NCBI RefSeq assembly: GCF_025231485.1 | Contig: NZ_CP104003.1 | Location: forward strand, 1,240,001 to 1,304,000 | Reading direction: 5' to 3' | Length of the DNA stretch: 64,000 bases | From: Salinirubellus salinus | GTDB taxonomy: Archaea; Halobacteriota; Halobacteria; Halobacteriales; Haloarculaceae | Part shown: positions 33,704 to 43,239 of the stretch, one piece after another | How the letters are laid out: the number at the start of each line of letters is the position of its first letter | How positions within the stretch are numbered: position 1 is the first letter of the stretch | Position numbers and translations under genes: made by a program | Notes under the pieces: generated by a model | What the model was told of the DNA's origin: nothing | Database searches by the model: none | What the model saw: the letters and a program-made list of their open reading frames with translations, nothing else

Positions 33704-35116
33704 TCAGCCCACCTGGTCGACGATGGTCTCGCCGTCGACGACGACGTTGTAGGACTCCTCGTCGTCGTTCCAGAGCACGAGCGCGTTCTCGAACGCGAGC
33801 GGGTCGCCGTAGTCGGCGTGGACGAGCGCGTCGTTCAGCGCCGACCGGCGGGTCAGGACGGCGTAGTGGTCGACCGACTCAGAGCCGTCGCTCATCTTGA
33901 ACAGCGGGTTCCCACCCTCCGAGAGGTCGTGGCTGAGTTTCAGCGCGAGGAAGTCGACCCGCTGGGTGACGTTGTCCTCCGAGTCGGCCAGTTTCGCGTG
34001 GCGGGCGTGGCTGGGCCGGGCGTCGACGGCCGTCCGTCCGTCGCGGCGGAGCGTGGCGTAGGCGTACTGGACGTCGACGTTGACGAACTCGCCCTCGCCG
34101 CCGGCCGGCCGGTCGAGTTCACGCTGGAACCCCGGCACCGCAAGATCCGGCTTCACTTCGAACGACCAGCCACGGTCGGTCGGACGGTCGTTCGGCCACA
34201 GCCGGACGGTGGGGGCGTACACCGAGAGCGGCCCGTCGTCGGCGAGCGCGCGCTCCACCTGCCGCATCCCGATGGCCGTGTTGCGGTCCGCCGGTGCGAG
34301 CAGGAGCAGGGAGCCGTCGGGCGCGAGCGACTCGGCGTACCGACGGGCGACGGGTTCGGGGTCGACGAGTTCCGAGAGCACGTTCGCGAACAGGACGAGG
34401 TCGAACCCCTCGCCGTCCGGAAGGACGCTCGCCGGGTCGAACGCCTCGGCCGTCTCGCGGTGGACGATCGGCCGGAATCCGGGGCGGTGGTCCCCGAGAA
34501 GCCGCTCGAACACGTCGGCCGCGTCGTCGCTCGGTTCGACCGCGTGGTACTCGACGAGCGTCTCCTCGCCGAGCAGGTCGTGGACGCCCAGTGCCGGGCC
34601 ACCGACACCCGCGCCGACCTCGAGGACCCGGAGACGCCGAGGGAGGAGGCCGTCGGCCGCGAGGTCGGCCAGTGGGTACTGGACGGCCGCGTAGTAGTCG
34701 GGCAGGTGGTAGAGCGCGTACGCGAGCGCGGTGTCGCGGTCGTAGGCCACGTCACGCCCGCCGAAGTAGGCCTCCTTCGTCCGCCGGAGCCGCTCGCGGA
34801 GGGTTCCACCGGACTCGCCGTCCGCCCAGCCGGCGCCGTACGTCTCGACCAGCAGGTCCTCGAGCCGCCGGGCGTGGGCCTCGGGGAACGACTCGACGCC
34901 GTGGAACGTGACCGACGCGGGGCCGTCCTCGACGGGGGCGAACGTACCGTCCTCGCGTTCGCGCATCCCGAGGTCGAACGCGGCCTCGCGCAGCGTCTGT
35001 CTGACCACCGCCGGGTGGGGTGCGGTGGAGACGTACTCGTGTATCTCCTCGGGGTCGACGGGCCGGACGTTCCGCAGGTACCGTGCGTTGTCGAGTATCT
35101 CGTCGCGCTCGCTCAT
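33704..35116 (-). CDS. Rsm22-like small-ribosomal-subunit methyltransferase
   Basis: This 470-residue protein resembles the Rsm22/METTL17 family, SAM-dependent methyltransferase-fold proteins linked to small-subunit assembly. It has an N-terminal helical region, YAEKAYFGG-type sequence (TKEAYFGGRDVAYDRDTALAYALYHLPDYYAAV), motif I RVLEVGAGVGGPALGVHDLLG near residue 165, then LVLFANVLSEL and a strand-rich C-terminus. Methyl transfer is inferred only. It overlaps tyrA by 4 nt, giving a tyrA-rsm22 pair. Confidence 0.85.
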   Translation of the reverse strand: MSERDEILDNARYLRNVRPVDPEEIHEYVSTAPHPAVVRQTLREAAFDLGMREREDGTFAPVEDGPASVTFHGVESFPEAHARRLEDLLVETYGAGWADGESGGTLRERLRRTKEAYFGGRDVAYDRDTALAYALYHLPDYYAAVQYPLADLAADGLLPRRLRVLEVGAGVGGPALGVHDLLGEETLVEYHAVEPSDDAADVFERLLGDHRPGFRPIVHRETAEAFDPASVLPDGEGFDLVLFANVLSELVDPEPVARRYAESLAPDGSLLLLAPADRNTAIGMRQVERALADDGPLSVYAPTVRLWPNDRPTDRGWSFEVKPDLAVPGFQRELDRPAGGEGEFVNVDVQYAYATLRRDGRTAVDARPSHARHAKLADSEDNVTQRVDFLALKLSHDLSEGGNPLFKMSDGSESVDHYAVLTRRSALNDALVHADYGDPLAFENALVLWNDDEESYNVVVDGETIVDQVG

Positions 35117-35886
35117 CCACCCTCACCCACGTCCGTGTCCGGCGCGTCGGGGGCCCGCCCGGCCTCCGCGTAGAGGTCGTCGAACGCCTCGGGGTCCTCG
35201 GCGGCCTCGGCGACGCGGCGGGCGGCCTCGGCGACGGCGTCCGCGCCGGGGAACGAGGACTGTATCTCGGCGTACACGCGTGGGGTGTTCTCGGTCACCT
35301 GGTCGACGAGGTCCGAGAGGGGGCCCGACAGCGGGGTGTGGAACTCCTCGCGCACCTCCTCACGGGCCAGCGCGTAGGCGAAGACGGCCGCGTGGGCGCG
35401 GGCCTGCACCGTCGACATCGCCCGGTCGTGCTCCTCGGGGGTGGTGTCGAAGACGTGGTTGCCGCGAGCCGCGATGGCCTCGCGGACGGCGTGCAGCGCC
35501 GACCCGTCCTCGTCAGCGACCCACGCGACGTTGCCGGGTTCGTTCGCCGGCGCGAACAGCGGGTGGAGACTGGCGCGCTCGCAGTCGGGCGCGGCTGTCC
35601 GCATCGCCTCCACGGGCCCACGCATCACGCCCGAGACGTCCAGCACCGCCCGGTCCGCACGAGGGGCGTTGCGCTCGATGGCCGACTCGACGACGGAGAT
35701 GGGGACCGCGAGACAGACCACGTCGAACCGTTCCTCACCGTCCAGGAGCGCGGTCCGGCCCCCGACCGCCTCCGCGGCGTCCGCAGCGACTCCGACGTCG
35801 GTGTCGGCGAAGGCGACGTCCTGGTCGGCGAGACACTCGCCGAACCACCGCCCCATCGTGCCGGCACCGACGACCAGCGTATCCAT
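35113..35886 (-). CDS. tyrA: Prephenate dehydrogenase TyrA
   Basis: This 257-residue NAD(P)-dependent enzyme oxidises prephenate to 4-hydroxyphenylpyruvate for tyrosine. The N-terminal Rossmann motif is VVGAGTMGRWFGECL near residue 5. The second domain includes VLDVSGVMRGPVEAM, ASLHPLFAPAN with the conserved His, and the late dimerisation helices. The ATG at 35886 (MDTLVVGAG) is preferred over an 8-codon extension. It is short and has no fused chorismate mutase, which is a separate gene at 26508. Confidence 0.93.
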   Translation of the reverse strand: MDTLVVGAGTMGRWFGECLADQDVAFADTDVGVAADAAEAVGGRTALLDGEERFDVVCLAVPISVVESAIERNAPRADRAVLDVSGVMRGPVEAMRTAAPDCERASLHPLFAPANEPGNVAWVADEDGSALHAVREAIAARGNHVFDTTPEEHDRAMSTVQARAHAAVFAYALAREEVREEFHTPLSGPLSDLVDQVTENTPRVYAEIQSSFPGADAVAEAARRVAEAAEDPEAFDDLYAEAGRAPDAPDTDVGEGG

Positions 35887-35958
35887 ACCGAGAGATGCCC
35901 ACGCGGGCACGAAAGGGTTGTCGGGTTCGGTCCGTGCCGGGGCAGGTCGTCCGCGACT

Positions 35959-37134
35959 TCAGACGACCAGCGACCGCTCGTAGCGGGTCAGGTTCTCGTA
36001 GCCGTCCTCGCGGACGACGACGATGTCCTCGATCCGAACCCCACCGACCTCGGGGTCGTAGAGGCCCGGTTCGACGGTGACGACCATCCCTGCCTCCAGT
36101 TCGTTCTCCTGTGTGGAGAGCCGCGGGTACTCGTGGATGTCGAGCCCGACGCCGTGGCCGGTGGAGTGGATGAACCCGGTCTCCGTCGACTCGTCCGCCC
36201 GGAGCGTCGGGAGGCCCGCGTCCTCGTACACGTCGCAGGCAGCGCCGTGGACGACGCTCCCGTCGGCGCCCGCCTCGAGCTCGGCGAGGGCCGCGTCGAG
36301 CGCCTCCTCGGTCAGGTCGTACCACTCGGTGATGGTGTCGCTGGGTTCACCGACGCAGAACGTCCGGGTCATGTCGGCGTAGTAGCCGGTGGCCTTCGAG
36401 CGCGGGAAGATGTCGACGATGACGGCCTCGTTCTCGTAGATAGGGCCGTGGCCACGCTCGTGCGGGTCGGCCGCCTGCGACCCGCAGGCGACGATGGTCT
36501 CGTCGAGCGCACACCCCTCGCGGAGGAGCGTCACCTCGATCTCCTGCTGGATGCGCTCGCTGGTCAGCACCTCGTCGTCGAGGTGGAGGACGCCGTCGAC
36601 GTCCGGATCGGCCTCTCGGAGCATCCGTTCGGCGGTCGCCATCGCCTTCTCGTTGGCCTCCTGTGCCGCCCGGACGTTGTCGACCTCCGCCTCGGTCTTC
36701 ACCGCGCGGACCCGCTCCACCACGTCGTCGTGGTCGGCGGTCACGGCCACGTCGAGGGACCGGAGGCCGTCGGCGAGGCCGAGCGGGAACCGCGACGGCG
36801 TGGCGACGCTGTCGACGCCCTTGTCGGCGAGCCACTCGGCGACGACGCGGTGGCCGCCCTCGGTCGGGCCGTACTCCGCTACTTTCGCCCGCCGGTCGTA
36901 GTCCGTGGGGCGTTCCGCGCTCCCGCGGGCGTCCTTCTTGGCGCGGCCGTACTCCAGCCCCGAGACGAGGAGGTGGGCCTCCCCGTCGGCCGTGTAGAGC
37001 GTCGTGTACGGGTCGGGAGCGGAGAATCCGGAGAGATACCGCTGCGTGGCGTCCTCGGCGGAGGCGTTCACGAGGTAGCCGTCGACGCCCGCGTCGGCGA
37101 GGTAGCCGTCGAGTCTGGAGAGGTCGGGATCCAT
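35959..37134 (-). CDS. M24 family metallopeptidase (Xaa-Pro dipeptidase-like)
   Basis: This 391-residue pita-bread-fold peptidase shows five metal ligands: Asp in VDIFPRSKATGYYADMTRTF (two Asp), His in STGHGVGLDIHEYPRLS near residue 310, Glu in VVTVEPGLYDPEVGG and Glu in VRIEDIVVV. The N-terminal domain (residues 1-150) is the creatinase/prolidase type. It should cleave X-Pro bonds of small peptides in the cytoplasm. Divergent from aroA with a 100-base spacer. Confidence 0.94.
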   Translation of the reverse strand: MDPDLSRLDGYLADAGVDGYLVNASAEDATQRYLSGFSAPDPYTTLYTADGEAHLLVSGLEYGRAKKDARGSAERPTDYDRRAKVAEYGPTEGGHRVVAEWLADKGVDSVATPSRFPLGLADGLRSLDVAVTADHDDVVERVRAVKTEAEVDNVRAAQEANEKAMATAERMLREADPDVDGVLHLDDEVLTSERIQQEIEVTLLREGCALDETIVACGSQAADPHERGHGPIYENEAVIVDIFPRSKATGYYADMTRTFCVGEPSDTITEWYDLTEEALDAALAELEAGADGSVVHGAACDVYEDAGLPTLRADESTETGFIHSTGHGVGLDIHEYPRLSTQENELEAGMVVTVEPGLYDPEVGGVRIEDIVVVREDGYENLTRYERSLVV

Positions 37135-37235
37135 ACCCGGAGTGGGGTCGGGGAGTCCAAATGCCTACCGGGCTGGCGGGACCCGTGGAATGTCGCGGTC
37201 GGTAGGCTTTCGGCCCACGGCGGGGTGGGTCGCGT

Positions 37236-38540
37236 ATGGACGCACACGTCACGCGGTCGCGGGTCGGGGGGACCACGCGGGCACCGCCGTCGAAGAGTTA
37301 CACGCACCGGGCCATCCTCGCCGCCGGGTACGCCGACGGCGCGCTCGTCCGGAGCCCGCTCGACAGCGCGGACACGCGAGCGACGATGCGGGCGGTGGAA
37401 GCGTACGGCGGCTCGGTCGAACGGCGTGAGGCCGACGGGTCGCTGGCCCTCGACGTCGATGGGTTCGACGGCCTCCCCGAGGTGCCGGACGACGTCCTCG
37501 ACTGCGCGAACTCCGGGACCACGATGCGGCTCACGACGGCGACGGCGGCGCTGGCCGACGGCCTCACCGTGCTCACCGGTGACGCGTCGCTCCGCTCACG
37601 GCCGCAGGGGCCACTCCTCGACGCCGTCGAGTCGCTCGGGGGGCGAGCGGAGTCGACCCGCGGGAACGGGCAGGCACCGCTCGTCGTCGGTGGTCCGGTG
37701 GTCGGTGGCCACGTCGAGATACCCGGCGACGTCTCCTCGCAGTTCGTCACGGCGTTGCTGATGGCTGGCGCCGTCACCGAGGCGGGCATCGAGATACGGC
37801 TGGAGACGGAACTGAAGTCCGCGCCGTACGTCGACATCACCGTCGAGGTGCTGGACGCGTTCGGCGTCGAGGCGACGGGGACCGACGCGGGGTTCGAGGT
37901 GGCCGGCGGCCAGTCCTACGGTCCCGCCGGCGGCGAGTACGCGGTCCCCGGCGACTTCTCGTCGATGTCCTACCTCCTCGCGGCGGGGGCGCTCGCGGCA
38001 GACGACGACGCCCCCGTCGTCGTCGAGGGTGCACACCCCTCCGCGCAGGGAGACAGCGCCATCGTCGACGTCCTGGAGCGGATGGGTGGGGCCATCGACT
38101 GGGACCGCGACGCCGGCGAGATCACCGTCGAGCGCTCGTCGCTATCCGGTGTCGAGGTCGGCGTCGCCGACACCCCGGACCTGCTCCCGACCATCGCTGG
38201 GCTCGGGGCGGCCGCCGACGGTACGACCCGCATCACGGACTGCGAGCACGTCCGGTACAAGGAGACCGACCGCGTGAGCGCGATGGCCGAGGAGTTGACG
38301 AAGATGGGCGCGAGCGTCGAGGAGGAGCGAGACGAACTCCTCGTTCACGGCGGGGAGACGGACCTCGTCGGGGCGCGCGTCGACGGGCGCGCGGACCACC
38401 GCATCGTGATGGCCCTGACTGTGGCGGGGCTGGTCGCCGAGGGCGAGACGGTCGTCGAGGGGGCCGAGCACGTCGACGTCTCGTTCCCCGACTTCTTCCA
38501 GACGATGGCGTCGCTGGGGGCGTCGGTGACGACGGAGTAG
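37236..38540 (+). CDS. aroA: 3-phosphoshikimate 1-carboxyvinyltransferase (EPSP synthase)
   Basis: This 434-residue AroA adds phosphoenolpyruvate to shikimate 3-phosphate. Signature segments: [19 protein letters not shown] near residue 14, [10 protein letters not shown] near residue 90, [15 protein letters not shown], and [18 protein letters not shown] near residue 345. All key Lys, Arg and Glu positions of the family appear present. AroC follows 230 bases downstream on the same strand, and no shared promoter is visible in that gap. Confidence 0.97.
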   Translation: MDAHVTRSRVGGTTRAPPSKSYTHRAILAAGYADGALVRSPLDSADTRATMRAVEAYGGSVERREADGSLALDVDGFDGLPEVPDDVLDCANSGTTMRLTTATAALADGLTVLTGDASLRSRPQGPLLDAVESLGGRAESTRGNGQAPLVVGGPVVGGHVEIPGDVSSQFVTALLMAGAVTEAGIEIRLETELKSAPYVDITVEVLDAFGVEATGTDAGFEVAGGQSYGPAGGEYAVPGDFSSMSYLLAAGALAADDDAPVVVEGAHPSAQGDSAIVDVLERMGGAIDWDRDAGEITVERSSLSGVEVGVADTPDLLPTIAGLGAAADGTTRITDCEHVRYKETDRVSAMAEELTKMGASVEEERDELLVHGGETDLVGARVDGRADHRIVMALTVAGLVAEGETVVEGAEHVDVSFPDFFQTMASLGASVTTE

Positions 38541-38770
38541 GAGGTGGCGAGCAGGCGGCGCACGCGGTACCGAACGTCGCGAGGTACCGCAGACTGGCGA
38601 GCGGCTGAGCCGCGAGTACTCACGGGGCGGTCGTCGCACTCCCGCCTCGGCGCCCCGTGGCCGTCGGTCAGGTCACGGGGGGCGCTGGTCCCGCCATCCG
38701 ACTTGAACCCTCGGGCGACGCCTTGCACCGAACGCACCACCTAAATGCCGCGGCACCTCACCCTCACCCA

Positions 38771-40000
38771 ATGAACGGTAACGAGTTCGGTCGGCTCTTC
38801 CGGCTGACCACCTACGGCGAGAGCCACGGTGAGGCGATGGGGTGTACCGTCTCCGGTGTGCCCGCGGGCGTGGAACTCTCGGAGGCGGCCATCCAGCGTG
38901 AACTGGACCGGCGCAAGCCCGGCCAGTCGATGATCACCACCTCCCGCGGGGAACCGGACGAGGTGACCATCAACTCCGGCGTGCAGGACGGCTACACCAC
39001 CGGCACACCCGTCGGGATGGTCATCCAGAACAAGGACGCCCGCTCGGGCAAGTACGAGCCGTTCGTCACGGCTCCCCGCCCCTCGCACGGTGACTACACC
39101 TACTCCGCGAAGTTCGGGACGCGCAACTGGGGTGGCGGTGGCCGCTCGTCCGCCCGCGAGACGGTGAACTGGGTGGCGGCTGGCGCCATCGCCAAGCAGG
39201 TCCTCGAGCAGAGCGAGTACGACGTACAGGTCAAGGCCCACGTCAACCGCATCGGCGACATTGAGGCGCCCGAGGTGACGTTCGAGGAGATGCTCGAACA
39301 CACCGAGGAGAACGAGGTGCGCTGTGCACACCCCGAGACGGCCGAGGAGATGCGCGAGGCCATCGACCAGTACCAGACGGAGGGCGACTCCATCGGCGGG
39401 TCCATCTACTTCGAGTGTCGCGGGGTCCCGCGTGGCCTCGGCGCACCGCGCTTCGACTCGTTCCCAGCCCGGCTCGGCCAGGCGATGTTCGCCATCCCGG
39501 CCACCTCGGCGTTCGAGTTCGGCGCCGGGAAGGACGTCGTCTCGATGCGCGGTATCGATCGCAACGAGGACTGGACCTTCGACGAGGGCGACCGCCCCGA
39601 CGTCGTGAGCGAGGAGGGCGACCCGGTCCCCGTGGGCAACGACCACGGCGGCCTGCAGGGCGGCATCACGACCGGCGAACCCATCTACGGCGAGGCGACG
39701 TGGCACGCGCCCACCTCCATCCCGAAGGAACAGGAGACGGTCGACTGGGAGACGGGCGAGCGCAAGAGGATACAGGTCGTCGGGCGGCACGACCCCGTCC
39801 TGCCGCCCCGAGCCGTCCCGGTCGTCGAGGCGATGCTCTACTGCACCATCCTCGACTTCATGCTCCTGAGCGGTCGCATCAACCCGGACCGACTGGACGG
39901 CCGCGTCGGCGAGTACGACACCGACTACCACCCCAGCTCCCCCCAGAACGACCCGGAGGACGCCGCGACGAAGGCCGAGACCGTCGAGGACGACGACTGA
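38771..40000 (+). CDS. aroC: Chorismate synthase
   Basis: This 409-residue AroC is FMN-dependent and makes chorismate from EPSP. The start NGNEFGRLFRLTTYGESHGEAMG shows the family motif GESHG. Others are GRSSARET near residue 130 and RGIDRNEDWTFDEGDRPD (an extended loop seen in haloarchaea). A longer reading upstream does not match the family, so ATG 38771 is used. It converges on a Tat lipoprotein gene with a 15-base gap. Confidence 0.97.
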   Translation: MNGNEFGRLFRLTTYGESHGEAMGCTVSGVPAGVELSEAAIQRELDRRKPGQSMITTSRGEPDEVTINSGVQDGYTTGTPVGMVIQNKDARSGKYEPFVTAPRPSHGDYTYSAKFGTRNWGGGGRSSARETVNWVAAGAIAKQVLEQSEYDVQVKAHVNRIGDIEAPEVTFEEMLEHTEENEVRCAHPETAEEMREAIDQYQTEGDSIGGSIYFECRGVPRGLGAPRFDSFPARLGQAMFAIPATSAFEFGAGKDVVSMRGIDRNEDWTFDEGDRPDVVSEEGDPVPVGNDHGGLQGGITTGEPIYGEATWHAPTSIPKEQETVDWETGERKRIQVVGRHDPVLPPRAVPVVEAMLYCTILDFMLLSGRINPDRLDGRVGEYDTDYHPSSPQNDPEDAATKAETVEDDD

Positions 40001-40015
40001 CGACGCGACGACCGA

Positions 40016-41569
40016 CTACTGGTCGAACGTCGCCGTCGCGACGAATCCCCGCGTCTCCGTCTCACCGAACAGCGTGAAGAGCTGTGAGGCCGGCGTGTAC
40101 CCCTCGGCACCGGCGGCCCTGGAGACCGTGTTCCGGTCAGTGCGGAGGACGACCCGGTCGACGCCATCCTCGAAGAACGCGAGCGTGTTCCGGAGGCCGC
40201 GGTTCCGCGCGCGGAGCACCTGTTCGGGGAGGATTCGCTTCGGCGGTGTGTCGTCGCGACGCTCGACCGTCAGTGTCGCCCGTTCCACCTCGGGACGACG
40301 CGGCCAGTCGACGTGGACCGTGGCGCCGTCGCGTTCGACCGAGAGGTCGGCGTCTGGCGTAGGCCGTATCTCGACCGGCGGAGCGTCGACCTCGAGGAGT
40401 GCCGCGAAGTGCCCGATGTCGACCGGGGCGTCCTCGTCGGTGCTGTACATCGACTCGAACGCGTAGGTGCCGCCGCCGAGGTTGCCCACGGAGATCGCGT
40501 CGCAAGAGACCGGGTCGCCGTGGAACGCCCGGAGGTGGTACTCGCGCTCGCCGCCGGGGGGAATCATCCGCAGGACGGCCGTGTGCGCCCACGGTTCGAG
40601 GTAGAACCACTCGCCGTCGACGCGCTTGTAGAGGTTCCACGAGTTGCCCGAGAGGTTCCCGTGCGTGTGGTTGGTGAGCGTCAGGTCGACGGCCCCGGGG
40701 AGCGACAGCCGCTGGGTGCTCGGTTCGAGGTACGCGGGCGTCTCCGGTGTCGCCTGGAAGTACCAGTCCGTCTCCTCCGAGCGCGGAAGTGACGGCATCG
40801 CGATGTCGAGGGTGTCGCGCGGGGGGGCCGGACCCGGCTGGTCGGTGTCCCACACTGTGACCGCGAGGTTCGTGTCGCCGGTTCGGAACTCGTAGGTCCC
40901 CGTGGGGCGCCCCTCGTCCACGCCCTCCGGGCGGCCGACGAGGTACCACTCGGCCTCGACGGTCTCGTCGGGGTTCAGGCGGAGCGTCTCCGGTCCCCAC
41001 GTGTCGGAGATGGGTTCGGCGAGGCGCCACGTCCCGTCGTCTGCCAGCTCCACCTCGGGGACGGTGTCGGCCACCTCGCCCGTCTCCGTCGGCACGAACA
41101 CGAGGTTCGAGCGGTAGGTCAGGTCGCGCTCGTAGTCGCGGATGCCGCCCGTCCGGTTCGTCTGCCCGAACGGCGGCGTCTCGCGCAGGCGGAACGTGTT
41201 CGACCAGTCCGCGGTGTTCGTGAGCGACCCCGCCACCGTCGACGGCGAGTCGGCCGTGGCGGTGCTGGTGAAGCCGAGTCGGACGCGAGCGTCGTCGTCC
41301 GAGTGGTAGCCAGCGGGGGCGAGCGCGTAGGTCCGTGAGAGGGTCTGCAGGTCGACGACACTCGCCAGCGACCAGCCATCGTCGTCGCCGTCGTCACGCT
41401 CGTCGCCGTCGTCTCCGTCGGGGTCCTCGGTGGGCGTCTTCGTCCCGACTGGGGCGGGAGTCACCGTCGGCGTCTCGGGGTCCTCGGTGCCGGTGCCGAA
41501 GCGGGTCGAACATCCGGCGAGCAGTGAGCCGCCGGCGACCAGCGACGCGAGGAGGGCACGTCTGTCCAT
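40016..41569 (-). CDS. Tat lipoprotein, paralogue 1 of a tandem pair
   Basis: This 517-residue exported protein has a signal of MDRRALLASLVAGGSLLAGC, a twin-Arg start and lipobox LLAGC with Cys at 20. An acidic Thr/Pro/Asp-rich linker (EDPETPTVTPAPVG) follows. The body is strand-rich with repeated halves: VRLGFTSTATADSPSTVAGS, AHTAVLRMIPPGG and LPEQVLRARNRGLRNTLAF. It is clearly homologous to the next gene and may be a cell-surface binding protein. No family name is known to me. Confidence 0.8.
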   Translation of the reverse strand: MDRRALLASLVAGGSLLAGCSTRFGTGTEDPETPTVTPAPVGTKTPTEDPDGDDGDERDDGDDDGWSLASVVDLQTLSRTYALAPAGYHSDDDARVRLGFTSTATADSPSTVAGSLTNTADWSNTFRLRETPPFGQTNRTGGIRDYERDLTYRSNLVFVPTETGEVADTVPEVELADDGTWRLAEPISDTWGPETLRLNPDETVEAEWYLVGRPEGVDEGRPTGTYEFRTGDTNLAVTVWDTDQPGPAPPRDTLDIAMPSLPRSEETDWYFQATPETPAYLEPSTQRLSLPGAVDLTLTNHTHGNLSGNSWNLYKRVDGEWFYLEPWAHTAVLRMIPPGGEREYHLRAFHGDPVSCDAISVGNLGGGTYAFESMYSTDEDAPVDIGHFAALLEVDAPPVEIRPTPDADLSVERDGATVHVDWPRRPEVERATLTVERRDDTPPKRILPEQVLRARNRGLRNTLAFFEDGVDRVVLRTDRNTVSRAAGAEGYTPASQLFTLFGETETRGFVATATFDQ

Positions 41570-41632
41570 ATCGGGTGCTCAGCCGGGACGTGTAAGTGTC
41601 TTGAGGAGGGTCAAGCGGCAGTTTGAGTGGTC

Positions 41633-43201
41633 TCACTCGACCGGCGTCGGTGTCGTGTCGGGTGGTCGCTCGAGGTCCGGCGTCGCCAGCCGGTAGGTGG
41701 TTCCCTCGAAGGCCACGGTGACTGCGTCCTCGCGCGACTGGACACCGAGCGCGGCCGCGGTGCGACGGACGACGTGGTCGGCGGTCCGGAGGACGGCCCG
41801 GTCGTAGCGGTCGAGTTCGCGGAGCGGGGCGAGCGTGTTCCGGACCCCGCGCACGCGCATGATCTGCTCGGGGAGGAGGCGACGGTCGGCTGTCGCGTCG
41901 GGGGCGACGGCGAGCGTGACACGGTGGTCCTGTCCCGGTACCGCCTCGCCAGAACGACCGACGACCGTCGCCCCGTCCACGTCGAACGTCACCTCGTCGG
42001 TCGGCTGGAGCGTCACCTCGGGGCCGTCGAGACGGACTCGGGCGGCGTACCCGGTGGCGCCCGTCCCGGCGTCCAGCGCCACGACGGCGGCGTACTGTCC
42101 GGGGCCGACGAACGGTTCGGTCACGTCGCGCGTGGGGTCGGTGATGGCGCCCGCGTGGTGGAAGCCGACGACGCCGGCGGCGTAGTCGCCGGGCGCCACC
42201 CCACGCCGGGGAGCGAACCCGTGGCGGCCGTCGAGTCCGAGTCGGTGCCACCGGCCGTCGACCCGCTTGTAGAGCCGCCACTCGAGGGAGCCCCGGTACG
42301 GCTCGGCGGTGTGGTTCTTCAGGGTGAAGACGGTTCGCTGCGGGGTCGCCACGCGCTCGCTCAGTGGTTCGAGGAAGACACCCGAGTCCGTCGCGTGGTA
42401 CCAGACGGTCCGCTCGAGGCCGGGGAGTCCCGGCGTCGGCGCCCCGGTGTCGGTCGACAGCTCCTGCGGGCCGGGGGCGTCCGTCTCCCAGACCGTCACG
42501 CCGAACCTGCCGGCGCGGCCGGTGGGTCTCGCGAGCTCTCCCTCGGCGAACGGGGCGCCGACGTGGTCGAACACGTACCGGCCGACGGCGAGCGGGCGGC
42601 GACGCGTCGGGTGCCCGACGAGCACGTACTCGCCTGTCAGGGTCTCGTCGGGGCCGAGTCGGACCGAGCCCGCGACGAAGTCCTCGATGGCCGAGTCGAG
42701 GACCCAGAGTCCCGAGTCGGTCCGTTCGACGGGTGCGACGGTGTCGACGAACTCGTTCGGCTCGGTCGGGACGAGAACCAGGCGAGAGTCGGCGCCGATG
42801 GCCGCCTCCCCGCCAGCCACCACCGGCGTCTCGGGCAGCTGGAACGTCTGTGGCGACGCCGTCTCGTTGCGGAGGGTGGCCCGGACCGTCGCCGGGCCGT
42901 CGGCGTCGGGGGCGGACGTGAAGACGGCTCTGACCGACCCCCCGGCAGGGACGTAGGCCCGCGTCTCCGTGAAGGCGTACGTCCGGTCGGTGGCGGACGA
43001 GGTGACGAGACTCGACGGTGGCACGGCCTCGGGGACCGGGTCGAGCGACGGCGACGCCGATTCGGTCGGCGTAACGGGGGCGGGGCTCAGCGTCTCGGTC
43101 GGGGCCGACCGGTCTGGGGACCCCGAGAGGAACGAACACCCGGCGAGGGCCGTCGTCGCGCCGCCGAGGGTGGCGAGGAGGGCTCGACGACTCTGCTCCA
43201 T
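41633..43201 (-). CDS. Tat lipoprotein, paralogue 2 of a tandem pair
   Basis: This 522-residue protein has signal RRALLATLGGATTALAGC with a lipobox LAGC, then a Thr/Pro/Ser-rich linker. The core aligns with the downstream gene at TYAFTETRAYVPAGGSVRAVF, FQLPETPVVAGGEA, SLEWRLYKRVDGRWHRLGL and LLPEQIMRVRGVRNTLAPL. The order of blocks is the same, so the pair arose by tandem duplication and diverged. Same strand, 63-base gap, probably one operon. Function unknown. Confidence 0.8.
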   Translation of the reverse strand: MEQSRRALLATLGGATTALAGCSFLSGSPDRSAPTETLSPAPVTPTESASPSLDPVPEAVPPSSLVTSSATDRTYAFTETRAYVPAGGSVRAVFTSAPDADGPATVRATLRNETASPQTFQLPETPVVAGGEAAIGADSRLVLVPTEPNEFVDTVAPVERTDSGLWVLDSAIEDFVAGSVRLGPDETLTGEYVLVGHPTRRRPLAVGRYVFDHVGAPFAEGELARPTGRAGRFGVTVWETDAPGPQELSTDTGAPTPGLPGLERTVWYHATDSGVFLEPLSERVATPQRTVFTLKNHTAEPYRGSLEWRLYKRVDGRWHRLGLDGRHGFAPRRGVAPGDYAAGVVGFHHAGAITDPTRDVTEPFVGPGQYAAVVALDAGTGATGYAARVRLDGPEVTLQPTDEVTFDVDGATVVGRSGEAVPGQDHRVTLAVAPDATADRRLLPEQIMRVRGVRNTLAPLRELDRYDRAVLRTADHVVRRTAAALGVQSREDAVTVAFEGTTYRLATPDLERPPDTTPTPVE

Positions 43202-43239
43202 ACGGGCGCTTCAGCCCACTTGGGCAAGTGTCTGGTGGC

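Noticed and set aside
35020-37761. 913-codon plus-strand open frame over rsm22, tyrA, M24 peptidase and aroA
   Set aside because: It crosses four recognisable genes in other frames and has no domain. High GC makes long shadow frames common.
38541-38770. Possible structured RNA or tRNA between aroA and aroC
   Set aside because: A T-loop-like GGTTCAAGTC on the minus strand lacks a matching stem and acceptor. Only a palindrome CACGGGGCG/CGCCCCGTG is present.
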